64,000 nucleotides of DNA, from contig JAHBWY010000006.1 of NCBI GenBank assembly GCA_019636735.1, forward strand, positions 124,001 to 188,000, given 5' to 3'. Numbering within the stretch: position 1 is the stretch's first letter; the number at the start of each line of letters is the position of its first letter. Source of the stretch: Phycisphaeraceae bacterium. Lineage in GTDB: Bacteria > Planctomycetota > Phycisphaerae > Phycisphaerales > SM1A02. Position numbers and translations under genes: made by a program. Of this stretch, positions 17,756 to 25,805 are shown piece after piece. A model generated the notes under the pieces. That model made no database searches, was not told the origin of the DNA, and worked only from the letters and a program-made list of their open reading frames with translations.

Positions 17756-19215
17756 TTGCGGCGAACCCCCGACGAAGATCCTCCGCCCGACGCCGTCGCC
17801 GAAGCCTGACACTCCTCGCGCAGGCCGGCGATGAGCTTCTCGAGCGCTGCGCCACGCGAAGCCTTGACGAGCACCGAGTCTCCCGGCCGGAGCGCCGCAA
17901 GGAGCGTCTCGACGCTGGCCGATGAAGTGTCCGGCAGACGCACGAGCGGCGCGCCCGGCGCGGCGCGATGGAAGCTCTCGGCCATCGGGGCGCTCCCTTC
18001 GCCGACGAAGATCGCAAGGTCGGGCGGTGCGCCCGCCATCGCTGAGGCGAGCCAGGTCCCGAGCGATTCGTGAAGCGCGTGACTCTGCGCTCCGAGTTCG
18101 AGCATTTCACCCAGAAGCGTCACCCGGCGCGTGGCACCACGCTCGATCTCTGCGAAGGCGGTGATTGAGGCGCGCATCGCCTCGGGATTCGCGTTATAGG
18201 CGTCGTTCAGAAGCGTGAACCGGCCGAGCGATTCACGGACGAAACGCATCTCCGAAGGGCGCACGGCCATGAGGCCGTCCCGGATCGCGTCGGCGTTGGC
18301 GCCGAGTGCATGAGCGGCAGCGGCGGCGGCCACGGCATTCATCGCGTTGTGTTCACCGGAGAGCGCAAGACGCAGGTGAAGGACGCCCCACGGCCCGGCG
18401 ATCTCGATGTCATCGCCCGCGGGGCCTGCGGAGCGAGAGAGGAGTCTCGCATCACCCTGCCGCAATCCGAAGGTGAGGCGCGGCGTCGAAGCGCAACGAC
18501 CGTGGTGTTCAAGCGCCTCGTTCACCGCGTGAGTCGCGAGCTCACTCGCGGCCGGAAGAACGACCGTGCCATCGGGCTCGAGTCCCGTCACGATTGATGC
18601 CTTCTCGCGCGCGATCGCCTCAACCGAGCCGAGGCGCTCGAGGTGCGCATGTCCGATCATCGTGATGACTGAGACATGCGGACGCACCAGTCGAACCAAG
18701 GGCTCGATCTCCCCGGGCGCGTTCATCCCCACCTCGGCGACGAGGTGCCTGTGATGGGACCGCAGCGCGAGGATCGTGAGCGGCACACCAAGGTCGTTGT
18801 TGAAGCTCCTGGGGCTCTGCACCGTCGGGCCGATCTGCTCGAGAATCGAGGCGATCAGTCGGCGCGTCGTGGTCTTTCCGCAGCTTCCGGTCACCGCTGC
18901 CGCGCGACCGGTGAAGCACTCCCTCGTGTGCCGGGCGAGCGCCGTAAGGGCCGCACGCGTCGATGGGACGAGCAGGCACGGGCCCGGCGTTTGCGCCAGT
19001 GGCCGTTCGATCAGCGCCGCGCGAGCCCTGTGCACGAACGCGTCGGCCAGGAAGTCGTGGCCATCGAGCCGCTCCCCCCGGATCGCCACGAAGAGGAACC
19101 CGTCGAGCGATTCACGCGAGTCGATCCCGACACCGCGGAGAGCGCCCTCGGGCGGCGGTGAGAGCCAGCGCCCGCCGACCACCGCCGCGGCCTCTTCCGA
19201 GGTGAGGTCCATCAT
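17752..19215 (-). CDS. murF: UDP-MurNAc-tripeptide:D-Ala-D-Ala ligase
   Basis: 487 residues from ATG 19215, which overlaps the murE stop in an ATGA arrangement; a second ATG follows immediately at 19212. Mur-ligase features include the P-loop TGSCGKTTTRRLIASIL, the segment SFNNDLGVPLTIL, and the later HNAMNAVAAAAAAHALG and NDAYNANPEAMRASITA blocks. MurF adds D-Ala-D-Ala to the UDP-MurNAc-tripeptide in the cytoplasm. The length is normal, with a Ser/Gly-rich C-terminal tail of about 15 residues. It is translationally coupled to both murE and mraY. Confidence 0.95.
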   Translation of the reverse strand: MMDLTSEEAAAVVGGRWLSPPPEGALRGVGIDSRESLDGFLFVAIRGERLDGHDFLADAFVHRARAALIERPLAQTPGPCLLVPSTRAALTALARHTRECFTGRAAAVTGSCGKTTTRRLIASILEQIGPTVQSPRSFNNDLGVPLTILALRSHHRHLVAEVGMNAPGEIEPLVRLVRPHVSVITMIGHAHLERLGSVEAIAREKASIVTGLEPDGTVVLPAASELATHAVNEALEHHGRCASTPRLTFGLRQGDARLLSRSAGPAGDDIEIAGPWGVLHLRLALSGEHNAMNAVAAAAAAHALGANADAIRDGLMAVRPSEMRFVRESLGRFTLLNDAYNANPEAMRASITAFAEIERGATRRVTLLGEMLELGAQSHALHESLGTWLASAMAGAPPDLAIFVGEGSAPMAESFHRAAPGAPLVRLPDTSSASVETLLAALRPGDSVLVKASRGAALEKLIAGLREECQASATASGGGSSSGVRRK

Positions 19216-20954
19216 GAGGCACACTCCGACAACTCCGCGCCACTTCGTGCCGGGCGTACACCAACACCCAGTCGCACGAGCGATTCGCGCGCCGCCTCGC
19301 CATCATCGAAGTGGCGCCGCTCGCCGCCGATGATCTGATAGTTCTCGTGGCCCTTGCCTGCAATCACGACCACATCGCCGGGACGCGCCGCGCGAATCGT
19401 CGCGTCGATGGCGAGGGCACGATCGACCTGACGCTCCACCCGTGAGCGATCGCTCGGCTCGACACCCTGCATGATCGCGTCGATGATTGCCTCGGGATTC
19501 TCGCTGCGAGGATTGTCACTGGTCACGGTCACGAGATCGGCGCCGGCGCATGCGACGCGCCCCATGCGGGGGCGCTTGGTCGGGTCACGATCGCCGCCGC
19601 AGCCGAAGACGACCCGGAGTCGAGCCGGTGGCGTCACCAGCGGCCGCAGCGCCGAGAGGACATTCTGAAGCGCATCGTCGGTGTGGGCGTAGTCGACGAA
19701 GACCTGGAAGGGCGCATCGATCGCGGTGATCGGCTCCAGTCGTCCGGGTGGCGCGGCAAGTGAAGTCACGGCCGATTGAAGTGTCCGTGCATCGAGGCCG
19801 ATGGCGTGCGCCGCGGCAATGGCCTGAAGTGCATTCATCGCATTGTGTCGACCGGTGAAGGGCACGCTTGCCCGGAACTCCCCCCACGGCCCTCGGAAGG
19901 TGAGCGCCGCGCCGGCGATGGTCATCTCGTGGATCTCAACCGACGCGCGAGCGAGCCGAGCGCTCGCGGGCGCAGTTCCAGTTGCAGGGTTCGCCGCCGT
20001 GTCCTGCGCGGTGCCATGGGCTACTGCACTTCCTCCCGCGCTCCCTCGCCCAGCCGGGCTCGCCGTTTCAAGCCCCGCCGCGCTGCGGTCCTGCGCGTTC
20101 ATTCGCCCCATCGCATCACTCCGGGCCACCTGCCCCTGTTCCACGATCTCGCAGAGGATCACCCGCGCCGAACAATCTTCAAGCATCCGGCGATGCCACG
20201 GGTCCATCGCGTTGACGATCGCCAGCGCGTCAGAACGAAGCGAGGCGAAGAGCCGTGCCTTCGCCGCGGCGTAATGCTCCATGGTGCCGTGATAGTCGAG
20301 GTGATCACCTGTCAGGTTCGTGAAGATCGCGGCGTCGAAGTCAAGCCCGGCATTGCGCTCCTGGTCGAGGGCATGACTCGAGACCTCCATCGAGAGCGCG
20401 CGACAGCCGTTGGCCCGCATCGCACTGAGCGCGGCGACGATCGACTCCGCATCGGGTGTGGTCAGTGTCGCCGGTGTCGAGCGCACACCATCGTGAATGC
20501 TCACGGTGCCGATCAGGCCGCAGCGCCACTCCGCCGCCGCAAGAATCTGCTGCGTGAGTGTGGCGGTGGTGGTCTTGCCGTTCGTGCCTGTGACACCGAC
20601 CTGCTTCATCGAGCGACCCGGCCAGCCGGCAATGGCATGCGCCATGAGCGCAGCGCTTCGCGCCGGGGTTGCCGTCGACACCCATCGCACGCCGCTTGAC
20701 GCGACTTCGGCCTTCGCACGCCAACGCGAGATCACTCCATCGCTCGCGGCAATCGCCACCGCACCGCGCGCAATCGCCTGCGGAATGAAGCTCGCGCCAT
20801 CACCACGCTGCCCCGGCCGCGCGATGAAGATCGAACCGGGCCCGACGCGCCGCGAATCATCGGTCGCATGGGTGACCTCGGGGTCGCCTCCCGCGGCGGC
20901 GCTGCCGTGCCACGCGAGCCCCGGGACCTTCTCGATCAGTTCACTCAGCCTCAT
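19212..20954 (-). CDS. murE: UDP-MurNAc-Ala-Glu:meso-diaminopimelate ligase
   Basis: 580 residues, about 80 more than typical MurE. The P-loop GVTGTNGKTTTATLTQQ, the DHLDYHGTMEHYAAAKARLF block and the substrate motif DNPRSENPEAI are present. In characterised enzymes DNPR indicates meso-diaminopimelate rather than lysine. An insertion of about 60 residues (about 274-335; rich in Ala, Gly, Ser and Thr) interrupts the middle domain just after the CEIVEQ strand. It resembles a disordered linker and has no counterpart in MurE proteins I know. The gene starts the murE-murF-mraY run. No ftsI or mraZ lies upstream in the window, so the cluster is a partial version of the usual dcw order. Confidence 0.95.
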   Translation of the reverse strand: MRLSELIEKVPGLAWHGSAAAGGDPEVTHATDDSRRVGPGSIFIARPGQRGDGASFIPQAIARGAVAIAASDGVISRWRAKAEVASSGVRWVSTATPARSAALMAHAIAGWPGRSMKQVGVTGTNGKTTTATLTQQILAAAEWRCGLIGTVSIHDGVRSTPATLTTPDAESIVAALSAMRANGCRALSMEVSSHALDQERNAGLDFDAAIFTNLTGDHLDYHGTMEHYAAAKARLFASLRSDALAIVNAMDPWHRRMLEDCSARVILCEIVEQGQVARSDAMGRMNAQDRSAAGLETASPAGRGSAGGSAVAHGTAQDTAANPATGTAPASARLARASVEIHEMTIAGAALTFRGPWGEFRASVPFTGRHNAMNALQAIAAAHAIGLDARTLQSAVTSLAAPPGRLEPITAIDAPFQVFVDYAHTDDALQNVLSALRPLVTPPARLRVVFGCGGDRDPTKRPRMGRVACAGADLVTVTSDNPRSENPEAIIDAIMQGVEPSDRSRVERQVDRALAIDATIRAARPGDVVVIAGKGHENYQIIGGERRHFDDGEAARESLVRLGVGVRPARSGAELSECAS

Positions 20955-21230
20955 CGAACGACCTCACCTGGAACGCGCTCCGTCGCCAAACCTTGCGGCA
21001 GTTGTATCGGCTTTCGCGGTCGAAATGGAACAGAGCGGACGCCGCTTCTGGACGAGGTTCCGCGTCCCCCGCGCCGGCGGTGCTCACTCCGGTCGGAGCG
21101 GCGCGAAGTCCGGGGGGGCGGGCACGGCCCGTGTGGTGCGGCCCGCGTTGCTGGCGCATGCGCCGGGCGGCGGCAGCTCGGGGGTGAAGCGAGGTCTTCC
21201 GCACCCCTGAGTTCGACCCCCGAGAGGGTT

Positions 21231-22385
21231 TCAGAGGATGAGCATGGCGTCCCCGAAACTGAAGAAGCGGTAACGCTCCCGCTGCGCCTCGGCATAGAGC
21301 CGGTGGAGACGCTCGAGTCCGACGAATGCGGCGACCAGGGCGAGCAGGCTCGATCGGGGCAGGTGAAAGTTCGTGAGCAGCGCATCGACGCGCCGGATGG
21401 GCGTTTCAGGGAGGATCATGAGCGAACTCTCCGTGGACCACCCTGCGGTGAGCCACGCCTCGTCCGGAGGCCACGGCAGGCTCTCGAGCGTGCGCACCGA
21501 GGTGGTTCCGACGGCGACGACCCTCCCCCGCCCCTCCCGACGACTCGGCTCCTTGGCGGCGAGTGCATCGAGCGTCTCGCCCGGAATGTGGATCCACTCT
21601 GAGTGAATGGGGTGATCGTCGACAAACTCGGTTTCGACCGGCTTGAAGGTGCCCGCCCCCACTTGCAGTTGCACATCGGCGAAGGTCGCCCCGCGATCTC
21701 GGAGCGCCTCGAGCAGTTCAGGAGTGAAGTGCAATCCCGCCGTCGGCGCGGCGATCGAACCATGCCCGTCGGGTCGGGCGTAGACGGTCTGGTAGCGCTC
21801 GCGGTCGAGGCGATCGATGGCGCCGTCGTCGGGCCGATGATCCGCCTGACGGGCGCGGTGAATGTAGGGGGGCAGCGGAGTCCAGCCGCAGCGCTCGACG
21901 AGTTCGTCGATGGGTTCATCCCCTTCAAAGCGGATGGCGGTGCAGTCAGCGTCGGGGCCTTCAATGACGACAGTCGCATCGGGCGACGCTCGGCGCTGGG
22001 CTTGGGGTTGGGCATGGGGGTCCAGCTCTCCCGGCGGCTCGACGCGCAGGCGATCGCCGGGATTGAGACGCTTCGAGTGCTTGATTCGAGCGCGCCACGA
22101 ACGGCCTCCCAGCGGCGCATCGAGCAACCCCTCGAAAGACTTCCCGTCGCGCTCCCTGCGGAACTTGAGGCGGGCGGCGAGCACGCGCGTGCGGTTGATG
22201 ACAATCAAGTCACCCGCGCCGAGGTAATCCGGCAGGTCACGCACCGTGCGATGGTCGACGCGATCGGCATCGCGATGCACCACCATCATGCGAGCGGAGT
22301 CGCGCGGTGTGACCGGCTCGCGCGCGATGCGCTCCGGATCGAGCGAGTAGTCGAGCTGCGAAGTTGGCGTGCGCGTGCGGTGCAT
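21231..22385 (-). CDS. queA: S-adenosylmethionine:tRNA ribosyltransferase-isomerase
   Basis: 384 residues starting MHRTRTPTSQLDYSLDPERI. QueA transfers and isomerises the ribosyl group of SAM onto 7-aminomethyl-7-deazaguanine-modified tRNA during queuosine synthesis. Recognisable stretches are LDYSLDPERIAREP at the N-terminus, DLIVINRTRVLAARL, SIAAPTAGLHFTPELL and TSVRTLES. The frame stays open for a further 69 codons upstream to a TTG at 22592, through an Ala/Ile-rich repeat. I start at the ATG where QueA homology begins, but neither start has a good Shine-Dalgarno. No tgt or queG is adjacent. Confidence 0.93.
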   Translation of the reverse strand: MHRTRTPTSQLDYSLDPERIAREPVTPRDSARMMVVHRDADRVDHRTVRDLPDYLGAGDLIVINRTRVLAARLKFRRERDGKSFEGLLDAPLGGRSWRARIKHSKRLNPGDRLRVEPPGELDPHAQPQAQRRASPDATVVIEGPDADCTAIRFEGDEPIDELVERCGWTPLPPYIHRARQADHRPDDGAIDRLDRERYQTVYARPDGHGSIAAPTAGLHFTPELLEALRDRGATFADVQLQVGAGTFKPVETEFVDDHPIHSEWIHIPGETLDALAAKEPSRREGRGRVVAVGTTSVRTLESLPWPPDEAWLTAGWSTESSLMILPETPIRRVDALLTNFHLPRSSLLALVAAFVGLERLHRLYAEAQRERYRFFSFGDAMLIL

Positions 22386-22400
22386 GACGGCGGAGATGGG

Positions 22401-22567
22401 CGCGGCGATGAGGGCGATGATGGCATTGGCTGCGGCGACAAGGGCAGCAATGTCGGCGACGACTGCGGAAGTGATGGCGGCGCTGAGGGAAGCGATGACT
22501 GCGGCAACGAGGGCAGCCATGACGGCATGAGCTGCGGCGGCGAGGGCGTCGATGATAGAGGCGATGG
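22401..22567. repeat. Degenerate 33/36-nt tandem repeat upstream of and in frame with queA
   Basis: On the plus strand units begin CTGCGG at 22430, 22463, 22499 and 22532 with spacings of 33, 36 and 33 bases. A related partial unit starts near 22401. Units 22430 and 22499 are the most alike (about 32 of 39 bases). All unit lengths are multiples of three, so both the queA frame and the antisense frame stay open. Read in the queA frame the array gives an Ala/Ile/Val-rich hydrophobic stretch. Whether it is translated is unknown. Confidence 0.7.
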
Positions 22568-22592
22568 TTCGGTCGAGACGCGCTCCTGCCAA

Positions 22593-22978
22593 TCAAGGGA
22601 CCGGCTGCACCCGAGCGAGCATTCGTTGGAGCTTCCGGCACTCGATCGGCCTGCGACCTCGGCGGGTCGCACCATGCAGCCATGCTCCAAGTCATGAGGC
22701 GAGTGCGGCATTGGTCTGATTCGCTGCTGGTGCCGGAAGGGATCGCTCTCATCGGTCCACACGGCCATCGCTGCACAAGCGTGCCGCAGCCTCATCTCTC
22801 CCTCCGGCCCGGCCAGTCCCGCGAACGACATCGCAGCGCCAGTGCTTATAGGCCTTGATACTGAACTTCGGGGCGGGCCCAACCTGCGGACTTCGCCAGC
22901 GTTTGTCGCGTGACTTCAGGGGCAGTTCATGGGTCGGCTGGGGAAGCCGCCCTCGCCCGCTTGAGGGAGAAGTGACCC
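22593..22978. other. Intergenic region with no supported gene
   Basis: About 390 bases between the queA upstream repeat and the STAS-like gene. Open frames here have no recognisable product. An AT-richer patch near 22846-22866 could hold the promoter of the downstream gene, but I see no convincing -35/-10 pair. Confidence 0.4.
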
Positions 22979-23413
22979 GTGGTGACCACAGCACAGCACA
23001 TCAGCGCTCGGGTCTCTGATCCTCCCATGGCGATTGTCGTTCCCATCGGAGATCTGACCTCGGAGGGACGCATCCGAGCTCTTCTCGTGGCCTGCCGAAC
23101 GATGCTGCGGGTCGAGTCGCGAATGATGATCGAACTCACCTGGGTGACGGCCGCGGACACCAAGCTGGTGGCAGCGCTTGTGGAGGTGTGGTCGGCCGCG
23201 CAACATCTGAGAGTTCAACTGCACATCAGAGTGTCCGAGCCGGTCGCCCGTTGGCTGCAGATCTGCCGGATCGACTGGATTCAGAGTGCACGGACCGAAT
23301 GCGAGGAGATGCCGGATTCCTGGCGGAGTCTGCCGAATGATGTCGCGATCATTGACACGGCACGCAATGTGCGGGCCGCCCTTACCAATCCGATTGAGGA
23401 GAACTTGCCATGA
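22979..23413 (+). CDS. STAS-like (anti-anti-sigma fold) small protein
   Basis: 144 residues from a GTG at 22979; ATG 23027 is an alternative. The central region reads as an alternating strand-helix pattern: MMIELTWVTAADTKLVAALV, then VQLHIRVSEPVARWLQICRI. This matches the last strand and helices of STAS domains, where the usual phosphorylatable Ser after VDSSG-like motifs would lie. Here the position reads VTAADTK, without a clear acceptor Ser. It may therefore be a non-phosphorylated STAS relative. Its stop overlaps the start of a small secreted protein gene by 4 bases. No kinase or sigma factor partner is adjacent. The fold assignment is tentative. Confidence 0.55.
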   Translation: MVTTAQHISARVSDPPMAIVVPIGDLTSEGRIRALLVACRTMLRVESRMMIELTWVTAADTKLVAALVEVWSAAQHLRVQLHIRVSEPVARWLQICRIDWIQSARTECEEMPDSWRSLPNDVAIIDTARNVRAALTNPIEENLP

Positions 23414-23727
23414 GGACCATCACGATTGTCCGTGCTTCACTCTCGCTTGCCGCTGCTGTGGCCCTGGTGCTTGGTGTGCAGCGCGACTGCACCATCCTGG
23501 GCAATGCCGCTGACGAGGTCTCGGTCGCTCCGAATGCACCGGCGTGTGCTTCGAGTCAGGACTTCGAAGCATCGGGCCTGGAGCTCGCGTCCTTCATGCT
23601 GTTCACGAAGCCCAGCCCATGGACGCTTCCGCATTGGTCCTCACCTGCGGGAGAGAGCTTCATGACGAACCCGCACCGGTTTCACCGTCCCGATCCGCGG
23701 CATCTGCGCCGCTTCCAGTACCTCTGA
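23410..23727 (+). CDS. Small secreted or membrane-anchored protein, unknown
   Basis: 105 residues. The ATG at 23410 overlaps the stop of the STAS-like gene (ATGA), implying translational coupling. The N-terminus MRTITIVRASLSLAAAVALV is a good signal peptide or anchor. The mature part contains two cysteines near residues 27 and 45 and ends with an Arg/His-rich stretch FHRPDPRHLRRFQYL. No domain is recognised. A perfect 12-bp hairpin begins 36 bases after the stop and probably ends this two-gene operon. Confidence 0.6.
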   Translation: MRTITIVRASLSLAAAVALVLGVQRDCTILGNAADEVSVAPNAPACASSQDFEASGLELASFMLFTKPSPWTLPHWSSPAGESFMTNPHRFHRPDPRHLRRFQYL

Positions 23728-23763
23728 TCCATCCGCAACGCCCACGACACTCCGGGACAGTCG

Positions 23764-23795
23764 CAGCGCCACGGGACACAAGCCCCGTGGCGCTG
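23764..23795 (+). terminator. Hairpin terminator after the STAS-like operon
   Basis: CAGCGCCACGGG (23764-23775) pairs perfectly with CCCGTGGCGCTG (23784-23795) around an 8-nt loop, directly downstream of the gene ending at 23727. There is only a short TT after the stem, so termination may be Rho-assisted. Confidence 0.6.
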
Positions 23796-24181
23796 TTCAT
23801 GCGCTCTCACCTCGAGAAGTCATCGCCCGTGGACACAGCGATGCGCGTCCGCTCAGCGGCGAGTCGACTCTGGGAAGCTCCGACTCGTCCTGTGCATCCC
23901 GCTCGTCTTGACCTGCGCGGCGCTCGCGCTCACGACCCCGCGGACCCTACGCAATCGAGATTCGGCGCCGGTATCTGCGCTGCAGCGGACCCTGGCGTGA
24001 CGCGCTCATGTTCGGATGCCCTTGCGGTCCATCGACGCGGAGCGACGGCGGATCCTGCGGGCATAGGCGAGCAAGGCCCCGGAGACCGCACAACCCGCAC
24101 GGCCGGACCAGAGTGACCGCATCGCCGGCACTTTGTCGCATTTCGGCTCATGTTCCGGCCTGCACTCATCACAGTAGAGGC
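23796..24181. other. Intergenic region without a convincing gene
   Basis: About 390 bases. One plus-strand frame contains a hydrophobic run (KLRLVLCIPLVLTCAALALT, about 23878-23937) ending at a TGA near 23999, with high GC at third positions but no ATG start. It could be a remnant or a small membrane peptide using a non-ATG start. I do not call it a gene. Confidence 0.35.
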
Positions 24182-24685
24182 GTGGCGGTTCTGTTGGTCG
24201 TTCCTGTTCAGTCGCTGCATCCGGCGCTTCAGACGCCGCCGATGCCGCCGCCTCCACCTCCACCCGCACCCCCTGCTCGCGTCGACTGCTGGCATCACGG
24301 AGTGAAGCCAGCCGACGCAGCCATGCTCCGCGCCGATCGAATGCTGGAAGAGCGCGCTCTCGCTGAGGTCGAGCGACTGCGAAACGAGCTTGGCGCCTCG
24401 GACATGGCTCTTGAAGCCACGCGCTCGCTCCTCGAGCGAAACAGATTCGAGAGCGCCCTCGACCGTCGGGCGACCGTGTCCGAAACGAACGCGGCAGCGG
24501 CACGCGCCGCCGTTGCGTCCGAGCCCTTCAGCCAGCCGGTGCCCGGCTCGATGACCGTCGGTCGCCCCACGCAGGGCGATGACGCGGGCGCCGCGCCGCT
24601 TGCCGCAGCGAGCGCCCGGGCCATGCACGCGGCAACCGAGCTGGTCGTCGTGCGACAGCGCTCCATGGTCGATTTCTTTGCTTGA
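24182..24685 (+). CDS. Hypothetical protein with Pro-rich lead and helical body
   Basis: 167 residues if the GTG at 24182 is used, giving a hydrophobic lead (VAVLLVVPVQSL); the ATG at 24242 begins directly at a seven-proline run. A helical region follows (AAMLRADRMLEERALAEVERL), then an Ala-rich part, ending AATELVVVRQRSMVDFFA. Third-position GC is high through this part, which supports coding. No domain is recognised. The gene converges on fmt with 4 bases between stops. Existence is likely but the start is uncertain. Confidence 0.45.
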   Translation: MAVLLVVPVQSLHPALQTPPMPPPPPPPAPPARVDCWHHGVKPADAAMLRADRMLEERALAEVERLRNELGASDMALEATRSLLERNRFESALDRRATVSETNAAAARAAVASEPFSQPVPGSMTVGRPTQGDDAGAAPLAAASARAMHAATELVVVRQRSMVDFFA

Positions 24686-24689
24686 GCCG

Positions 24690-25769
24690 TCACACTCGCG
24701 GTTCGGAGCGGAGTTGAAGCACGCCCGCGGTCGGCGACTCGCCCCGGGCACGGCCGCGTCGCCAAGCCTCAAATGACATGACGCGACCTCCGGGCGGCTG
24801 CACTTCGAGAAGTTCAACTTCGCCCTCTCCGCAGCGGACGATCCCGTCGCCTCGAGTGGTGCCAATCGCGGAGAGGCCCGCCGCGCGCTGGCCGACCGTT
24901 TCAGGCGCCTCGCCCGCAAAACTCCCACCCTCCACTCCGCTCCCACCGCCGACAGAGCCTCCACTACCAGCAACACCACCCTCGACTCCGCTCCCACCGC
25001 CCGCCCGAACGACTCTCGCCCGCAGGAGCTTGATGGGCGCGCCATCGATCGTCGCCTCACATCCAGGCCACGGGGAAAGGCCATTGATCCGCGCTGCCAC
25101 CAGCCTCGCCGGCTGTGACAGATCGACCCATGCATCGGCCCGAGAGAGCTTCTTCGCGCGCGTCACGAGCGAGGGGTCCTGAGCCTCTCCATGCACCGCG
25201 CCCGCCGCATGCTTCGCCAGCACCTCGTCGATCACCGCGGGCCCGAGCTGCGCTAGCCGATCATGCAGCTCCCCCGCCGTCTCCGCGGCGCCCACCGTCG
25301 TCGTCGCGGAGGCATAGATCACACCCGCGTCCATGCGCTCGGCAATCGAAATGACCGTCACGCCGACCTCGCGGTCACCCTCCATCACCGCACGCTGGAT
25401 CGGTGCCGCACCGCGCCAACGGGGCAGGAGCGAGCCGTGCAGGTTGATGGCGAAACGACCCTCGACGAACTCCGGCGCAAGCTTCTGACCGAAGGCGATC
25501 ACGACGAAGATCGGCGCGGCGCCCCTGATGCGATCGAGGTCCGGCGCCAGATTGACATTCTCACTGCGAAGAAGCGGAAGCCCAAGGGCCAAAGCTCGCT
25601 CCGAGATCGGCGTCGCCTGCGAGCGCTGGCCTCGCCCCGCGGGGCGATCGGGCTGCGAGACGACCAGCGCCACACGCCCCGTGGCCGCGAGGCTCTCAAG
25701 GCCGGGCAGGCCGAACGCCCCCGACCCGAGAAAGACGATCGGCGGACCCTTGGGCTCACCGCCGGTCAC
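24690..25769 (-). CDS. fmt: Methionyl-tRNA formyltransferase
   Basis: 359 residues. The formyltransferase domain shows the N-terminal VFLGSGAFGLPGLESLAATG, the folate and catalytic segment FAINLHGSLLPRWRGAAPIQ, and GVTVISIAERMDAGVI. It uses 10-formyl-THF to formylate initiator Met-tRNA. The C-terminal OB-fold domain starts at KLSRADAWVDLSQPARLV and is interrupted by a Gly/Ser-rich stretch (about residues 255-285) built from a 51-nt direct repeat, not usual in Fmt. It is followed by def on the same strand upstream, 36 bases away, the common def-fmt pairing. Confidence 0.95.
   Translation of the reverse strand: MTGGEPKGPPIVFLGSGAFGLPGLESLAATGRVALVVSQPDRPAGRGQRSQATPISERALALGLPLLRSENVNLAPDLDRIRGAAPIFVVIAFGQKLAPEFVEGRFAINLHGSLLPRWRGAAPIQRAVMEGDREVGVTVISIAERMDAGVIYASATTTVGAAETAGELHDRLAQLGPAVIDEVLAKHAAGAVHGEAQDPSLVTRAKKLSRADAWVDLSQPARLVAARINGLSPWPGCEATIDGAPIKLLRARVVRAGGGSGVEGGVAGSGGSVGGGSGVEGGSFAGEAPETVGQRAAGLSAIGTTRGDGIVRCGEGEVELLEVQPPGGRVMSFEAWRRGRARGESPTAGVLQLRSEPRV
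24925..25001. repeat. 26-nt direct repeat with 51-nt spacing inside fmt
   Basis: Segments 24925-24950 and 24976-25001 differ at one base out of 26. Their offset is 51 nt (17 codons), preserving the reading frame. They encode the repeated GSGVEGG element in the C-terminal domain of the formyltransferase. Confidence 0.8.
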
Positions 25770-25805
25770 TGCTGCGCACCTCGGCTCACGAGTGCCATTC
25801 TCACT

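Noticed and set aside
21603-22697. Plus-strand frame with a Gly/Asp/Ser-rich, collagen-like C-terminal part antisense to queA
   Set aside because: It lies over the convincing queA gene. The repetitive part is the antisense reading of the 33/36-nt repeat, so it is not called a gene; the repeat itself is reported.
23544-24116. Plus-strand 190-codon frame across the hairpin terminator
   Set aside because: It overlaps the small secreted protein gene in another frame, crosses the 12-bp hairpin and has no recognisable product.
23930-25135. Minus-strand 401-codon frame over the fmt 3' region
   Set aside because: It overlaps fmt and a likely plus-strand gene in a different frame; no motif, and composition is Arg/Ser-rich.
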